Of a stretch of DNA of 64,000 nt, positions 11,080 to 23,754 are shown piece after piece; positions within the stretch are counted from its first letter, which is position 1, and every line of letters begins with the position of its first letter. This DNA comes from Lojkania enalia (taxonomy: Eukaryota; Ascomycota; Dothideomycetes; Pleosporales), in contig ML986747.1 in the NCBI GenBank assembly GCA_010094045.1, positions 17,612-81,611 on the forward strand, read 5' to 3'. Made by a program: the position numbers and the translations under genes. The notes under the pieces are model-generated. The model worked only from the letters and a program-made list of their open reading frames with translations. It searched no databases and was not told the DNA's origin.

Positions 11080-12730
11080 ACCCGGATTGTGAGTATATTA
11101 TATAAAATAAGAGTTTCTAGTACCTTATTTAGCATCTTCTTCGTATAGGCGTCTATAGGGTTGTCTTTACTATTAATCTATCTAATTTCTACAATCTCTC
11201 TCTTCTCGTATAATTCTCGGATTAACATAATATTAATTATTAGTCTCTTCTTATTAGTTGTATCGAGTTTAATAAGACAGTTATATAGAGATTTTAAATC
11301 TATATAGATAATAATAGAAATTTATAGTAGCTGTAAGGTTTATATAATCTATTATAGTATTATACTAAGGGCAATCGTACTATTAAATCCTCCTACTATT
11401 CCGTACAGTTTACTTACTAATATAGAGTAAGTAATACATTTACACTTTATAGAATTCTAGTATATAATATTGTCTTAGATTTTAAAATTATTTCCAAATT
11501 CTATATAGTATTCTATACCTAATATAATAATATACCCAAATTATAAACTTAAATCCTTATTATTTATAAACGAACTATCTATAAAGATAAATAGTTTTAT
11601 ATAATCTAGCTATAATAGTATATATTTTAACCTATAGTCTAGGTTATTAATCTACTATTAGATCCGTATATTAAGCGCCTCAATATCGTTATATAAAGGT
11701 TCTGTTGTTTATATAGCTATAGATAGATTAAATATAGCTTCTAGTTAATAAACTAATATAATATATACTTCTTGCGTATATTATTTAATATATCTCTAGA
11801 CTATATTCTTATCGTTTAGGTTAATTATATATAGGTTATCAGCCTACCCTTTTTAGGTTAGAATAATATTATCTTATATAAGGCGTATCTTCCCTCTATT
11901 AAACTCTAGAGGTTGTTTATATAAAAGGACTATTTTTAGTTTCGCGTGGAACGTAGCTTTATAAAATTCTTCTTCTTCTCTTCGTACGGATTCTAGTATA
12001 ACTATACTAAGGGTATTATCTATCTACAGTCTAGTAATACTAAATACCGTAGTATTTTTATCTATAATTAGCAGGTATAGGTTATATAAAGAAATCTTTA
12101 TCTAAAGTTTCTTCTTATAGTAATTATAGTACGTCTTAAACTAGTATAGACCTAATTCAGCTATACTATATATTAGTTATACAACCTTAAAGATTATATT
12201 TAGTAGGAAATTATTTTATATCTCTTTTAGCAGTCTAGTATATAGTATATAGATAAGTTTATTAGTAGATTATATATATACTTGCGTAATATCTTTTAGT
12301 TTATAATATATTCTATACGATATAATAAGGGATACGTCTAAAGCGAGGATAAGTCTCTAGCTTATCCGCTAGATTATAGATAATTATATAAGGATCTCTT
12401 CCTTTTCTATATCTAAATATCCGGCAAAAACAAGTTATAATTTCTTATACAATTAGATAGTCTTACCTTTAATTTCCCGTATAAGGCGGAGGTTAAATAT
12501 CTATTTAGAGTATAATAAGGGATCGTATAATTAAACTTTAAAGATACCTCCTATAATTAAGCTATCTATTTCCGCACGGTCAGATTCCTTAAATAGTACC
12601 TCTAGGGTAGTAATAATACCGTTTATATATAGCTTTAAAGTAAGTATATAATTAGACTCTTCTTTCTATAATAGAAAGATCTACAGTATCTTTTATATTA
12701 AGGCCTTTTAGGGTCTTCTACTTCTTCTTA
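11080..12730 (-). pseudogene. Copia-beta reverse transcriptase-RNase H remnant
   Basis: The minus-strand frame runs from about 12730 down to 11080. It shows an IREIKGKTI segment near 12465-12490, then LVFAGYLDIEKEEIL, an LALDVSLI segment and KLKDITQVYIQS (about 12280-12310, family RDITQAYTQS). The active-site region is LQIDNTL at about 12011-12035, where Asp-Asp has become Asp-Asn. The RNase H end reads RELYEKREIVEIRQIN followed by NPIDAYTK near 11160-11220 (family WI.G..NPADA.TK). The unusual active-site context is, as I recall, a feature of this fungal copia group; the Asn is probably a RIP change. Confidence 0.75.
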
Positions 12731-13039
12731 GCTTTATTTCTAGTTCCTAGTCTTATTTTAGTTCGTACGTTTTATCTTATATAGTATTTTTATCTAGAGT
12801 AGATTCTTTTTATATAGTATTTTCTATAAGAATAGAGACCTTCTAGGGCCTTCCTCTTAGCTAGAGAGATAGTTTTAACTTTAGTTTGTAAATAAGTTCT
12901 AGTATAAGCTTCTTTAGCCTTCCTCTCTTTTTTATAGTTAGAGGTTTATATTATATAGATATAGGTTCGTCTAAATTTAAAGGTTTTTAATATTATAGGC
13001 TGAAGTTCTCTTCCTCTATATAGTAGTATAGTTTAATAT

Positions 13040-14150
13040 ATATACAGTAGAGTTTAATTAGGCTATTCTTAGTATTAATAATAACATCTCGATTTTTAGT
13101 ACCTTTAATCGTATATAAACTAATCTATCCCTTCTTCTCCCTCTATATTATTACTTTAGAGCTAAGGGGGAGGTTTAAGATATTATATATTACAGGTCCG
13201 TTCCGTATATAGATTATACAGTTAATATCTATCTTAGCTCTCTCGTTCTATAGTATCTTTATTACTTTCTATATAGCTTAAGCTTATATTATAATATTAG
13301 ACGATAGTAGAGAGTTCTAATTAATTTTAGGGTATATACTAAATACTAGAAGTATTAGTACTAGACTATTTAGGCTAGTAGTATTATTAAAAGCCTTAAC
13401 TGCTATTTAAAAGATACTTTTATTATCTATATAATCTCTAAGTTCTATCTTAAGGATATTATATATATAATAGAGAGGAGCGTGTATATACTTAATCTTT
13501 CCTACTATCTAATACGCCTCAACTAGTATCTTCTTATAAGTAGCTCCTATAATCTTCATATAATTACGAAAGTTTTTAAATATAAAGTTTATACTAGGGT
13601 TATATATAATATAATTAGGTAGACCTTAATATATATTAATCTAATACTTATAAAAGATATCCTAAATATCTTATACAGATATAGACTTTAGAAATATAAC
13701 TGCCTAGAAGGAAGTTCCTATATTAATTATATATAGTACATCCTTATTATTAATCTATATAACGTTAATAATAACCTTATAGTTAAAGTATAGGTTATCC
13801 TTAATAGAGAACTTAAATTAGTATAGTACTAGGTCGTATAATTAATATATATAGTAGAACTTCTTAATCTCTTCTAGTATAGAAGTATTAATATTATATC
13901 TAGCATTTATTAGTATTCTATATAGTCTCTCTATACGAGGATATCTAAATCTGTAGTAGAGGTAGTAAAGTTTAGTCTTAGTAAAAAAAGATATACTTTC
14001 CTTTTTACTAATATTAAAGAATAGGTATCTCTATTTATATACGACTAGAACTATAGTATTATCTTTATATACGATAATATTTAGTATATTATTAAAATAC
14101 GCGCTAAGTTGGTTAGCATTAGCTAGATAAAGAAGAAAGAATATTAGCGT
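13040..14150 (-). pseudogene. Copia-beta integrase remnant
   Basis: On the minus strand, RFRYPRIERLYRIL at about 13925-13965 stands for the family's RFGHPS..RL..LL zinc-binding start. IKKFYYIYQLYD follows near 13850. DVLYIINIGTSFQAVIFLKSI (about 13690-13750) is the first catalytic block, where the family has an HV.D..T.F...RFL pattern. LPNYIIYNPSINFIFKNFRN and then VEAYQIVGKIKYIHAPL mark the second and third catalytic regions (about 13490-13630). Stops are RIP-type throughout. Confidence 0.75.
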
Positions 14151-14159
14151 GTCTAGGAT

Positions 14160-15684
14160 ATAGTATATAATAGAGCTAATAGGGTTGTTAATCCGTATAG
14201 TACTATTAATCCCTTTAAACCCTAGCTACTAAAACTAATATTTGCTTAGCTTAGTATCTAGTTAATCTTTATATAAGGATTCTCTCGTATATATACTTTA
14301 AGCTATACTCTACTAACTATTAATACTTTAGCTATACCTATATCCTATAGTTCACCTTAATAAGCTGTATAGTATTAGTCTTTAAGAATAAACTATTCCG
14401 CGTATCCTTTTAGATCGATATTATAGATGTCCTCACCTATTATACAGTAGAGGTATATAGTAGTAGTAAGGTAGTAGGTAGCCTCTTTACCTTCTTCCTT
14501 ATTTAGGTCCAGATCCTTGTCTTCGTATAGGTCGTTGTCCTCGTACTCTAATTCCCCTTTAAATTCCTAGATATATACGATAATCTTTTTATATAAGAGG
14601 GGTATATTATAGAATCTCTTATATAAGGTAATATATTAACGTGTTGCTCGCGTACGATTAGGATAGGGATAGTTAGATAACTAGCATCCTTCCTTATAAT
14701 AGACAAAGTACTTCTTTATATATATATCTCTTAATTTTAAGAGGGATTACTATATAAGAGGTTATAGTTTATATAATCCCCTTAAGTCTCTTCTATACAG
14801 CTGAAGTCTACGCGTATAGGAGGCTAAGTAGAATCTTCTATCTATATAGTATAAACTAGCCGGGTTCTATAGGTATATATTATTTTATCTATTAATTATA
14901 ACTTAGAGTACTATATATAGATTACTAAATAGAGCTTTATATATAGGTTTAATTAAAAATATAGCCTATTTAAACTTCAGTTATTCTTAGTATACTTATA
15001 TAACTATAGTATAGAGTAGTAGTTCACCTTAGAAGTTCGTACTAAAAGCTCTCTAAGCGAGAGTAAACTTACTAATTATTATCTTAAGAACTTTATATAT
15101 AAACTTATTTAGGTTCTCTTATTAGTATTATACAAATATTATTATAGTCTAATCTATCTAATACTAGTTATAGTTAATATTTATATTAAAGTACTAGTTA
15201 AGGAGTTTATATAGAGCTTTCTAAATACAACTAGAACTAATATTATAGAGATAATATGTCTATGTACGATTTTTAAGAATATTTAAAAAGATATTTATAT
15301 ATATAAGTTTATTAATATTTAAATAATAGTATAACTCGATAAATATTATAGCTTTATTAGCTAGAATATTATATAAGCGGCTAGTATAGTTATTCTCCTT
15401 CTTTTATATCTTCTAAAACTGTATAATCTTTTTAGGAGCGAGTTTCTCTAGCTTATATTCTTATATAGGTAGTAGTTAGTATAAGTTTAGATAGTAAGGT
15501 ACTAGTATAAGTATAAGATACCTAGTACCTAGTATTATATATATATTGGTTAGTTCTAGCGTAAGTATTATATAGACTTAATTATTATACGATAGTATTT
15601 AAGGTATAGATATTTAGGAGGGTAGAAGAGAAGTAGGTTTAATCTCCTCTTAGGCTTAAAGTCCTAAAGCTAGTATCTAGATAG
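14160..15684 (-). pseudogene. Copia-beta gag C-terminus and protease region
   Basis: The minus-strand frame includes a degraded CX2C zinc-knuckle-like run, KKYFVYYKEGC, near 14690-14730. A strongly acidic stretch (ELEYEDNDLYEDKDLDL) follows near 14510-14560, then GEDIYNIDLKGYAE near 14405-14435. These fit the gag-to-protease part of the copia type seen downstream. The frame is interrupted at 15685 by Gypsy-gamma. Upstream of about 14800 the frame can be followed only in pieces. Confidence 0.55.
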
Positions 15685-15689
15685 ATATT

Positions 15690-16229
15690 TGTTACTAACC
15701 TATATACTGTTAGTATATATAACAACTACCGCTACAGTCGTACACGCGCCGGGGCCTTATTTACATTAGATTAGTTAGAGGTGGTAGCTTTAGTAAAGAG
15801 AGAGTATTAGGTTCGCCGGTTCTTCGAATGTAATAAGTATATTTAGAAGTCTAATAGAGTAACGAGATAAATCTACGAGAATAACTACAAAGGATTTAAT
15901 CTTAATAAGAAAATCTTCTATCTTATATAGCTAAGTCTAAGACTACTAAGCCTAGCTTATTAGGTCTGTCGGGTCTATTAGGTCTATCCTACTATACCTG
16001 ATACTTCTACTATAGTTATATATATAGGTTATGCTATGCTTTATCGTTCAACCAATTATCTCCCTAGTTCTTACAGTCCTACTACTTACTATCCGATAAC
16101 TAGTCCCTAATATACTTCTACCTGTTATTACTCTATCAGTCCTCGTCTAAGTTAACCTCTATAGTAGCTGATATTAGATTAAATCCTAGCTATAGAAGCG
16201 GTGCCTCTTAGTATTCTATATTTATAATA
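15690..16229 (-). repeat. Gypsy-gamma 3' LTR (540 bp)
   Basis: It aligns without gaps to 22626-23165. It keeps more C and G (for example GCCGGGGCC-like words near 15746) than the right copy, so the two LTRs were mutated to different extents. All differences noticed are transitions. Confidence 0.9.
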
Positions 16230-16539
16230 CCTACTCCCCTCTTTATAGGTTTATCCCGAAGCTCTCTAATCTATTACTTTACCTATTCCGTTTAGGTGTA
16301 ATATTCTACTATTATTAGTAGCTTATCTCAGCTTCCGATATACTTAGTATAAGTATATTATAAGGCCGCGTTTATATTTTTCTATTCCAGGGTTGGTACT
16401 TTATATATTCTAGTAGGTCCTACTCAACTCGCGAGTATAGCTCTATTCTTCTTTCTTTTCCCCTCCTACTATACTAAAGGTTTAACGCGAGAACACCTCT
16501 ACCTATAATTACTATACTAGTTTCTTAATTCTTTTACTA

Positions 16540-17015
16540 GGTATTATAATAGATCTGCTTTACTATTGTTCGAACTACTAGTTTATAAACTATAACTGTT
16601 ATAGTAATACTACCCTTTCTTCTATATATAGAGAGTATCTTTCTTAGGGTTTGTCTTACGATCTTTCTTTAACCGAGGGTACCCTTTACTATTTCCTAGC
16701 AAATATATTAAAGGCCTATAAGGAGTCTACCTCTACCTATTAAGATTTTATAGCTGTTGAGGAAGAGGGGATTCGTCGCCTAGAGGAATCCGTACGTTAC
16801 TATTAGGCGGCTCTTTCTTATCTAAAATATGCTGAGAAGCGCGTTCGTTCTCTAGAAGAGTATAGTTTTAATCTTAGTAAACGAGAGGTAAAGTTAATAG
16901 AAGAGTAAGAGAAGTTAGAGGAAGAGAAGAGGAGGTCTACTGTATCTGAAACGCTTTCTACTATCAGTCCGAGTTCTATATAAGAGGCTCCTTCTATATT
17001 ACTGCTACTATTACT
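16540..17015 (+). pseudogene. Antisense reading frame of Gypsy-gamma, coiled-coil-like, unknown function
   Basis: The frame runs on the plus strand, opposite to pol, between the chromodomain and the 3' LTR. Read with TAA/TAG as Gln or Trp it gives YREYLS, then DLSLTEGTLYYFLANILKAY (about 16655-16715), then a charged helical stretch: EEEGIRRLEESVRYY, RVRSLEEYSFNLSKREVKLI, then EKLEEEKRR (about 16760-16935). This looks like a coiled coil, then a Ser-rich tail. I do not recognise the family. The minus strand is also partly readable here, so coding direction is not proven. It may be an accessory gene of the element. Confidence 0.45.
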
Positions 17016-17029
17016 TTCTAACTAGGCTC

Positions 17030-20000
17030 TACTTAACGACCTATTATTCTAGCCTTCTAATAAAACTCCTTTAGCTTTATAGTACAGTTGGTTAAATTCT
17101 ATACTAGTTCCTATAAACTTTCCTCCTATAGATATCTTTTCTACTTTACTAGATATTTCTACTAACGTCCGAACTATTTCCTTACTAGTATATATTCTAC
17201 TTTATATTCCTATTCTAGTTCTATATTAATAGTTCCTTATAGTAGTATATTGTTTGGTGCTGGTTCTAGTTTTAATTTGTGAAATACTGGGTATATTTTT
17301 ATATTTTCCGGTAGCCTTAGTTTAAAATTTATAGGTCTAACCTATTCTTTAATTAGAAATAGTCCTATCCTCTTATAATCCAACTTCTTTATAGGCCTCT
17401 TAGTCTTTAAGTTTTTTGTTAATAGGAAAACTTTACCCTTCTTCTTAAAGGTTAGTCCTTTAACCCTTAGTATATTAGCTTGTTCCGCTATTTTAAAGTT
17501 TCTTAACTAAATCCTTTCCCTAAGCTAATTGTAGATTTCTTTTATTTCTCTAGCTTTTTAGTCTACTAGTAGAACTAGAGACTCTTTTTTATTCTATTTC
17601 TAATATATAATAGCTTTTCGTCTATAATTAGCTTTAAAGGGTATAATCTCTATCGTACTTTAGGTTGTTCTATTATAGGCTATCTATACTATAGGTAATA
17701 ATTCGACCTAATTATCTTATTATTTATTAATATATATTCTTAAATACGTTTCTAGATTCTAGTTAACTTATTCTATCTAACTATCTATCTATAGGTAGAA
17801 GCTGGTTAACATCTATTATTAGATTCCTATCTTCTCTATCTATTCTTACCAGTATTTAGATGTAAACAACTTATTTCTATCTAAAGTAATATACTTTAAA
17901 ACTCTATATTCCGCGAATACTATATATAACAACTTGTACGCTAGTTTAGGTACTATTATAGTTTCTAATACTAGTCTAAAGTACGTATATTTTATTAACT
18001 AATCTACTATATTTATAATTATATTATATCTTCTTCTTAACCCTAGTTCTACTAACTCTAGTAACTTAGTTATAAAGTTAATTATAATCTATTCCTATAG
18101 TCTTTTAGGTACTTTTAATAGCTATAAGAATCTATAAAGCTTATATCTTATAGTCTTATTCTTTCCACATTCTAAATACTTATTTAGTATATCTTATACT
18201 TCTTTTCTCGCGTTAGTAAGGGTAAAGCTCTTCCTTAGCCTTTACTCTGTTTCTACTACTCTTAAGTGCTTCTATTCTAGCGATTCGTATAATTCTTTTA
18301 TTATCTACTTTTATATATATAGGTATATATATAGTTGTTTCTAAGTTGCGTTTTTAATTGCTTTTACTTTATTACTACTTATTAGATATCGCTCTACTAT
18401 CTATATATTTCTTAGCTTCTATTACTAGTTTTACTCCAGCGTAGTTAGTTTTATAACTTAGACGACTCGTAGGTAGTTATATATAAGAGATCTATCTAAT
18501 TTCTATCTTAGGATTATATCTCTCTTATACTTTTCTTTAGTTATATAGTTAGCTCTACGACTTAGTACGTCTGTAGCTATATTTTCTAACCCTTTCCGGT
18601 GCGTTATTCTAAAGTTGTAGTTTACTAACCGTTCTACCTATTATATTTATCTTTCTATAAGTTCTTTTATTATTATATAGTATATAAGGTTTTTATAATC
18701 TGTCTAGACTTTAAACGGGTATTTAGTTTCTACTAAGTATACTTACTATTTTCTTAACGCTTTAACTATTACTAATAGTTCTTTATTATATATATTGTAG
18801 TTAAGTTCTTCTAGTTTTATTTTTCTCGAAAAGTAGGCTTATAGCTTCTATTTTTCGTCCTCGTCTTACTAATTTAAGCAAGCGCCTATTACTTTATCTA
18901 AAGTATTAGTTTCCACTTAGAATTACTTCTCTAGGTCTAGCATCTTTAACATTAATACTAAGGTAAAGTAAGCTTTCAGTTTCTTAAAGGCTTTTTACTA
19001 CGCTTCTTACTACTTAAACCCCTTTTCTTTCTTAATAATCTCTATTAAGAGTATTACTACTCTAGAGTACCTGCTTATAAATTTCCTGTAGAAATTCGCG
19101 AAGTCTAGAAAAGATTAGACTTATTTAACTAAGGTAGATACTAGCTATTCTAGTATCACTTTAACCTTTTCTTATTCTATCTTAATACCGTCTCTAAATA
19201 TCTAGAACCCTAGAAATCCTATTCCTATCTTATAAAACTCGCATTTCTCTAGAACTATAAGTAACTTATACTCCTACAGTTTCTCTAGTACTTTTCTAAT
19301 ATATTCTTTATACTCTCTTAGCGATCTATTTATATAGACTAGAATATTATCTAGATACGCTATTATAAATATATCTAAGTATTCTCTTAATATATTATTT
19401 ATAACTACCTAGAAGGTTACTAGTATATTTATAAGTCTAAATAGTATTACTAGATATTTAAAAAGACCTTCTCTTATCTTAAATACTATTTTCTATTTAT
19501 AGCCCTCCTTTATCTAAATTTAGTAGTATTCTTCTCTTATATTAAACTTTATAAACTACTTAGCTCCTTATAATTAACTTATAAGTTCTATTATCCTAGG
19601 TAGTAGGTATCTATTTTTCTTAGTTGTATTATTTAGCTGTTTATAGTCTACATATAACTTTAGTTTACTATTTTTCTTAGGTACGAATAATATTAGTAAT
19701 ACTATTTTACTTTAGCTTAGTTATATATACCCTCTTACTAAATTCTTTTAGATGTACTTCTTAAGTTCTTCTCTTTATTCTTAGTTTAAGTTGTATATTA
19801 GACTAGGTTTTAGCTTCTTTTTATCCTTAATAATAATTTTATAGTTGTATTTCTTATACTTAAATAACCCTCTATTCTCCGCTTCTTTATATAGCCCTAT
19901 AAATTCGCTATAATCCTCTTAGATTTCTTAAAGTATACTATTATCCTATAGTTCCTTATATACTTTTTATACTACAACAATACCTAACGTCTATTTTATC

Positions 20001-20600
20001 TTCTTAAGCTATCTTACTATTATAGCTGCTAATACTTTCTATATTAACTGTAGACCCGAAGAACGCCTTATTTTATACTATTCTACTACCCGTTCTATCT
20101 TAGATCGGCTCTATAACCTATAAACTATCCCTTACTACTAATCTACTCTAGGATTATATTTAGCTAGCTAGTCTATACCTAGTAATATATTAAATTTTCC
20201 TAGGTTTATAATATTAATACTCCTTATATTAGTATATCCTACAACGTTAAGCGCTCGCTTCTTAGTTTCTATTAATATAACTCCTCTACTATAGTCTATT
20301 AGCTTATTATCTACTAGGTATATTATATAAGGTACTACTTTTTCCCTTTACTCTATATTATTTTCGTAAACCTATTACGCCGATATAAACATATCTAAAG
20401 CTCTACTATTAAGTAATACTCTAAGCTTCCTCTTATCGAACTCCGCTTAGAGTACTATATATAAAGGTACTATACCAGTAACTCTTCTAATAGCTTTTCT
20501 ACCTAGTTTATTAGTATAGTTATCGCCTTAGGGGCTGCTTAGTTTTTTAACTAAGGTGGGAAGAATCCTACCTTCTCCTTTTCTCTTCTATATAGTAGAC
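17030..20600 (-). pseudogene. Gypsy-gamma pol remnant (PR-RT-RNase H-IN-chromodomain)
   Basis: On the minus strand the RT box reads [13 protein letters not shown] at about 19333-19371 (family YLDD; last Asp lost). RNase H follows at about 18600-18900 with SRKIKLEELNYNIYNKELL and TDYKNLIYYI. The integrase fills about 17500-18450. Its C-terminal linker has a YTQYFTN segment near 17285 for the family's HPVFHIS. A chromodomain ends the frame (about 17035-17215): EYKVEYILVRK, a KYLV-K segment, then an E-L-V stretch and LKEFY. Stops are TAA/TAG throughout. Confidence 0.8.
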
Positions 20601-22600
20601 ATCTATCTATACTATACCTTATCTATAGTTCTTAGGCGTAAGCGGCCTTTACTTACTTACTATATATCTTATATTTCTATCTTAAGAAATACTATTACTA
20701 TTTAATTAGTTGGTAGTTTTTATCTAATTCTTACTATTTAAGTACCCTAAATATATTTTAGTAGTACTAGTATCTAACTATATATTATTTTTAGTTTAGC
20801 GCTTTATATTCCTCTAAATATATATTATCTTTAGAACGTTCCTCCTCTTTAGGTATACTTACTCCCGTTATCTTATAAGCTATAATATTAAGTTGTCCTC
20901 TAACATCCCCTTACATCTTCCTTACTTTTAAGACTACTTTTCTTAGCTCTTCGGCTTCTACGACGATTTTACTAAGCTGGTATAAATACTCTATTCTAAG
21001 GTAAATTAGACTTCTACAAATCTAATAGTACCTATTTTCTATATAATCTTCTATTTTATTCTAAAATAGTAAAATTCTTAGTAACAATTATATATCTATT
21101 CTTAGCTATACTTCTAACTTTATTTTAATACTCTTGTATGTCTAGTAATTGTTCTAATAACAGCTGGCCCAATCTTTTTCGCAGCTGTTCTTATAGGGTA
21201 GTATATACTTCTCTTTCTTACCTTTTGCTAACTCTATAGAGTAGCCTTAATAGATCTCTTATATATACTCGAATATTTCTTCGTTTATAACCTTTCCTAC
21301 TAATTTTACTACAGCTTTTAGTATATTCTAGCTGTTTCAGAACGTTGTTTCTTTAAATAAGACGTTCTAGTATTCCTAGAGGTATAATTTTACCTAGTAT
21401 ATTTTATTATAGATCTAGTACTTCTTTTACTTTATTCTTTCTAGGATTATCGTACTATTAAGTCTTAGTATACCTAGTAGATATTCTATATATCTAATAA
21501 CTACTACTACCCTCTTTAGCTGTAGCTAATAATTGCTTCTTTCTTTTACTAAACAGTATATCCCGTATCTATTATCTATATAATACGTCTAGTATCTTAT
21601 TAGTTATTAGTATCTATTAGTAGGTTGCGCAGTTATTATCCGGGCTTTCTTCTTCTTACTTAGATATTCTTTTACATAGTACCCTTTCTGTCTATATAGA
21701 AGGTATGCTCTCTCTTTAAGCCTTTCTTTCTTAAGATTACTTATCCTTAATCGTTAGTAGTTCTTTCCCTTGTCCTTTTCGACTTTTCTAAGGACTATTA
21801 GATTACCGTTTTATAGCGCTGTCTTACTTTCCTTCTTTACTAGTACGAATATCTACAGCTGAGATCTTTTCTCTATCTCTCGCTCGTGCTAACGGTTGTT
21901 AATCCTAACCGCTAATTCGATTATTTCTAATAGTTCTATTAGCCTTTCTTCTCTAGCTAGGTTATCTTTAACCTTATCCTTAAGACCTTTATAGAAGATT
22001 CCTGCTAATATACTATTATCCTATCCTAGTCTAGCGCTAAGTCTCTAGAATTCTATAGTATAATCCGTTACCCTCTTAGTCTAGATTAGCCTTAGTAACT
22101 TCCTTTACGCTTCCTATTCTATATCTACTTTTCTAAAGATATTTTAGACCTTATTCTTAAATTCTTCCCAGCTCTTAAAGAGTTCGTCCGTAGATTCCCT
22201 AGTCTTCTTTATATTACCTCTATTCTCCAGCTAGTCTACTATAAATAGTTCGGCTTATACTAGCAGTATCTCTTCTATATTTATTATTATAGCTAAGATC
22301 TTATCCTCGTCTAAGAAGAAGGTTATACTGTTAAACCTAAAGTATAGCTCTATTAATATAAGAAAAGGGTTAACATATTCTTTCTTACTATTAAACTTTC
22401 TTAATAAAGCTATCTTAGCTTATACTTATTATTTAGCTTTAGCTAGGTCGGCTCTAGCTACAGCTAGCTTATATTACATCTGTATAATATAGGTCTCCTG
22501 TTCCTATACTTTCTATACTATAGCTTCTTCTAGGGCTTACAGCTTTTAAGTTATTATAACTTAACTTTACGATATAGTAGATATCTTTAGATAGTTCCTA
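20600..22600 (-). pseudogene. Gypsy-gamma gag remnant
   Basis: This minus-strand region lies between the 5' LTR and pol. It can be followed only in pieces, and its place and length are those of a gypsy gag. A degraded zinc-knuckle region is likely near 20640-20680. The identification rests mainly on position. Confidence 0.55.
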
Positions 22601-22625
22601 TTCTCTTAATATTAGGTAGTTATTA

Positions 22626-23165
22626 TATTATTAACCTATATACTATTAGTATATATAATAACTACTACTGTAGTTATACACGCGCTGGGGCTTTATTTAT
22701 ATTAGATTAGTTAGAGGTAGTAGCTTTAGTAAAGAGAGAATATTAGGTTCGCCGGTTCTTCGAATATAATAAGTATATTTAGAAGTCTAATAGAGTAATA
22801 AGATAAATCTACAAGAATAACTATAAAGGATTTAATCTTAATAAGAAGATTTCTTATCTTATATAGCTAAGTCTAAGACTGCTAAGCCTAGCTTATTAGG
22901 TCTATCGGGTCTGTTAGGTCTATCCTGCTATACTTAATACTTCTACTATAGTTACGTATATAGGTTGTACTATACTTTATTATCTAACTAATTATCTCTC
23001 TAGTTCCTATAGTCCTACTGCTTACTATTTAATAACTAGTTCCTAATATACTTCTACCTATTATTACCCTATCGGTTCTCGTCTGAGTCGACCTCTATAG
23101 TAGCTGATATTAGATTAAGCTCTAACTATAGAAGTAGTACCTCTTAGCGTTCTGTATTTATAATA
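22626..23165 (-). repeat. Gypsy-gamma 5' LTR (540 bp)
   Basis: It pairs with 15690-16229 and ends in TTATAATA just before the ATATT duplication. It has more TpA than its partner. Confidence 0.9.
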
Positions 23166-23754
23166 ATATTATATAAAGTTCTCTTCTAAATATAAGTACC
23201 TTATATAAGATTTTAACTAATAGTATTATCTCTATATAGATTGGAGTTTGTGTTAGCTTATCTATTATATACCTTCTCTTAAAAATATCTCCTATCACCT
23301 TTCTATATAGGGTACTAGGTTAATAGTTAAAGTATATACCTTTACTTTCTACTATCTCTATTATTATTCTATATATCGCACGGCTAGTTACTTAGAAATA
23401 ATATTTATCCTATCTATTAAAGTCTACTATAATCTTTAATAGTATTCCTTTTTATAACTTTATTATCATATATAGTTCTAGTAGAACCTATAGTATATAT
23501 AATAATAGTTTATAGTTACTTAGTTAAGATTCTAAATTAATAGTATCTTTAATATATTTAAACTTTATATTCCTCTTTAGAATCTTTTTAAATACTTCTA
23601 TATCCTTCTCTAATTATTTATATATATATAGTTCTTTATATATTAATTATCTATTATCTTCTAATTCGTGCGGATTTAGTAGGTTATTATTAGTAGGTAT
23701 TCTAGATAATTTAGCTATTATTAGATTAGTAGTTGCCAGTTACTTATTTATATA

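Larger units (their letters stand above)
15690..23165 (-). mobile_element. Gypsy-gamma: complete but mutated Ty3/gypsy chromodomain element inside Copia-beta
   Basis: Two 540-bp LTRs (15690-16229 and 22626-23165) start TGTTAC/TATTAT and end ATAATA, consistent with TGTTAC...GTAACA. They are flanked by the perfect duplication ATATT at 15685-15689 and 23166-23170. Gag-pol reads on the minus strand with domain order PR-RT-RNase H-IN-chromodomain. No other element interrupts it. An antisense frame lies between the chromodomain and the 3' LTR. The element is 7476 bp. Confidence 0.9.
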
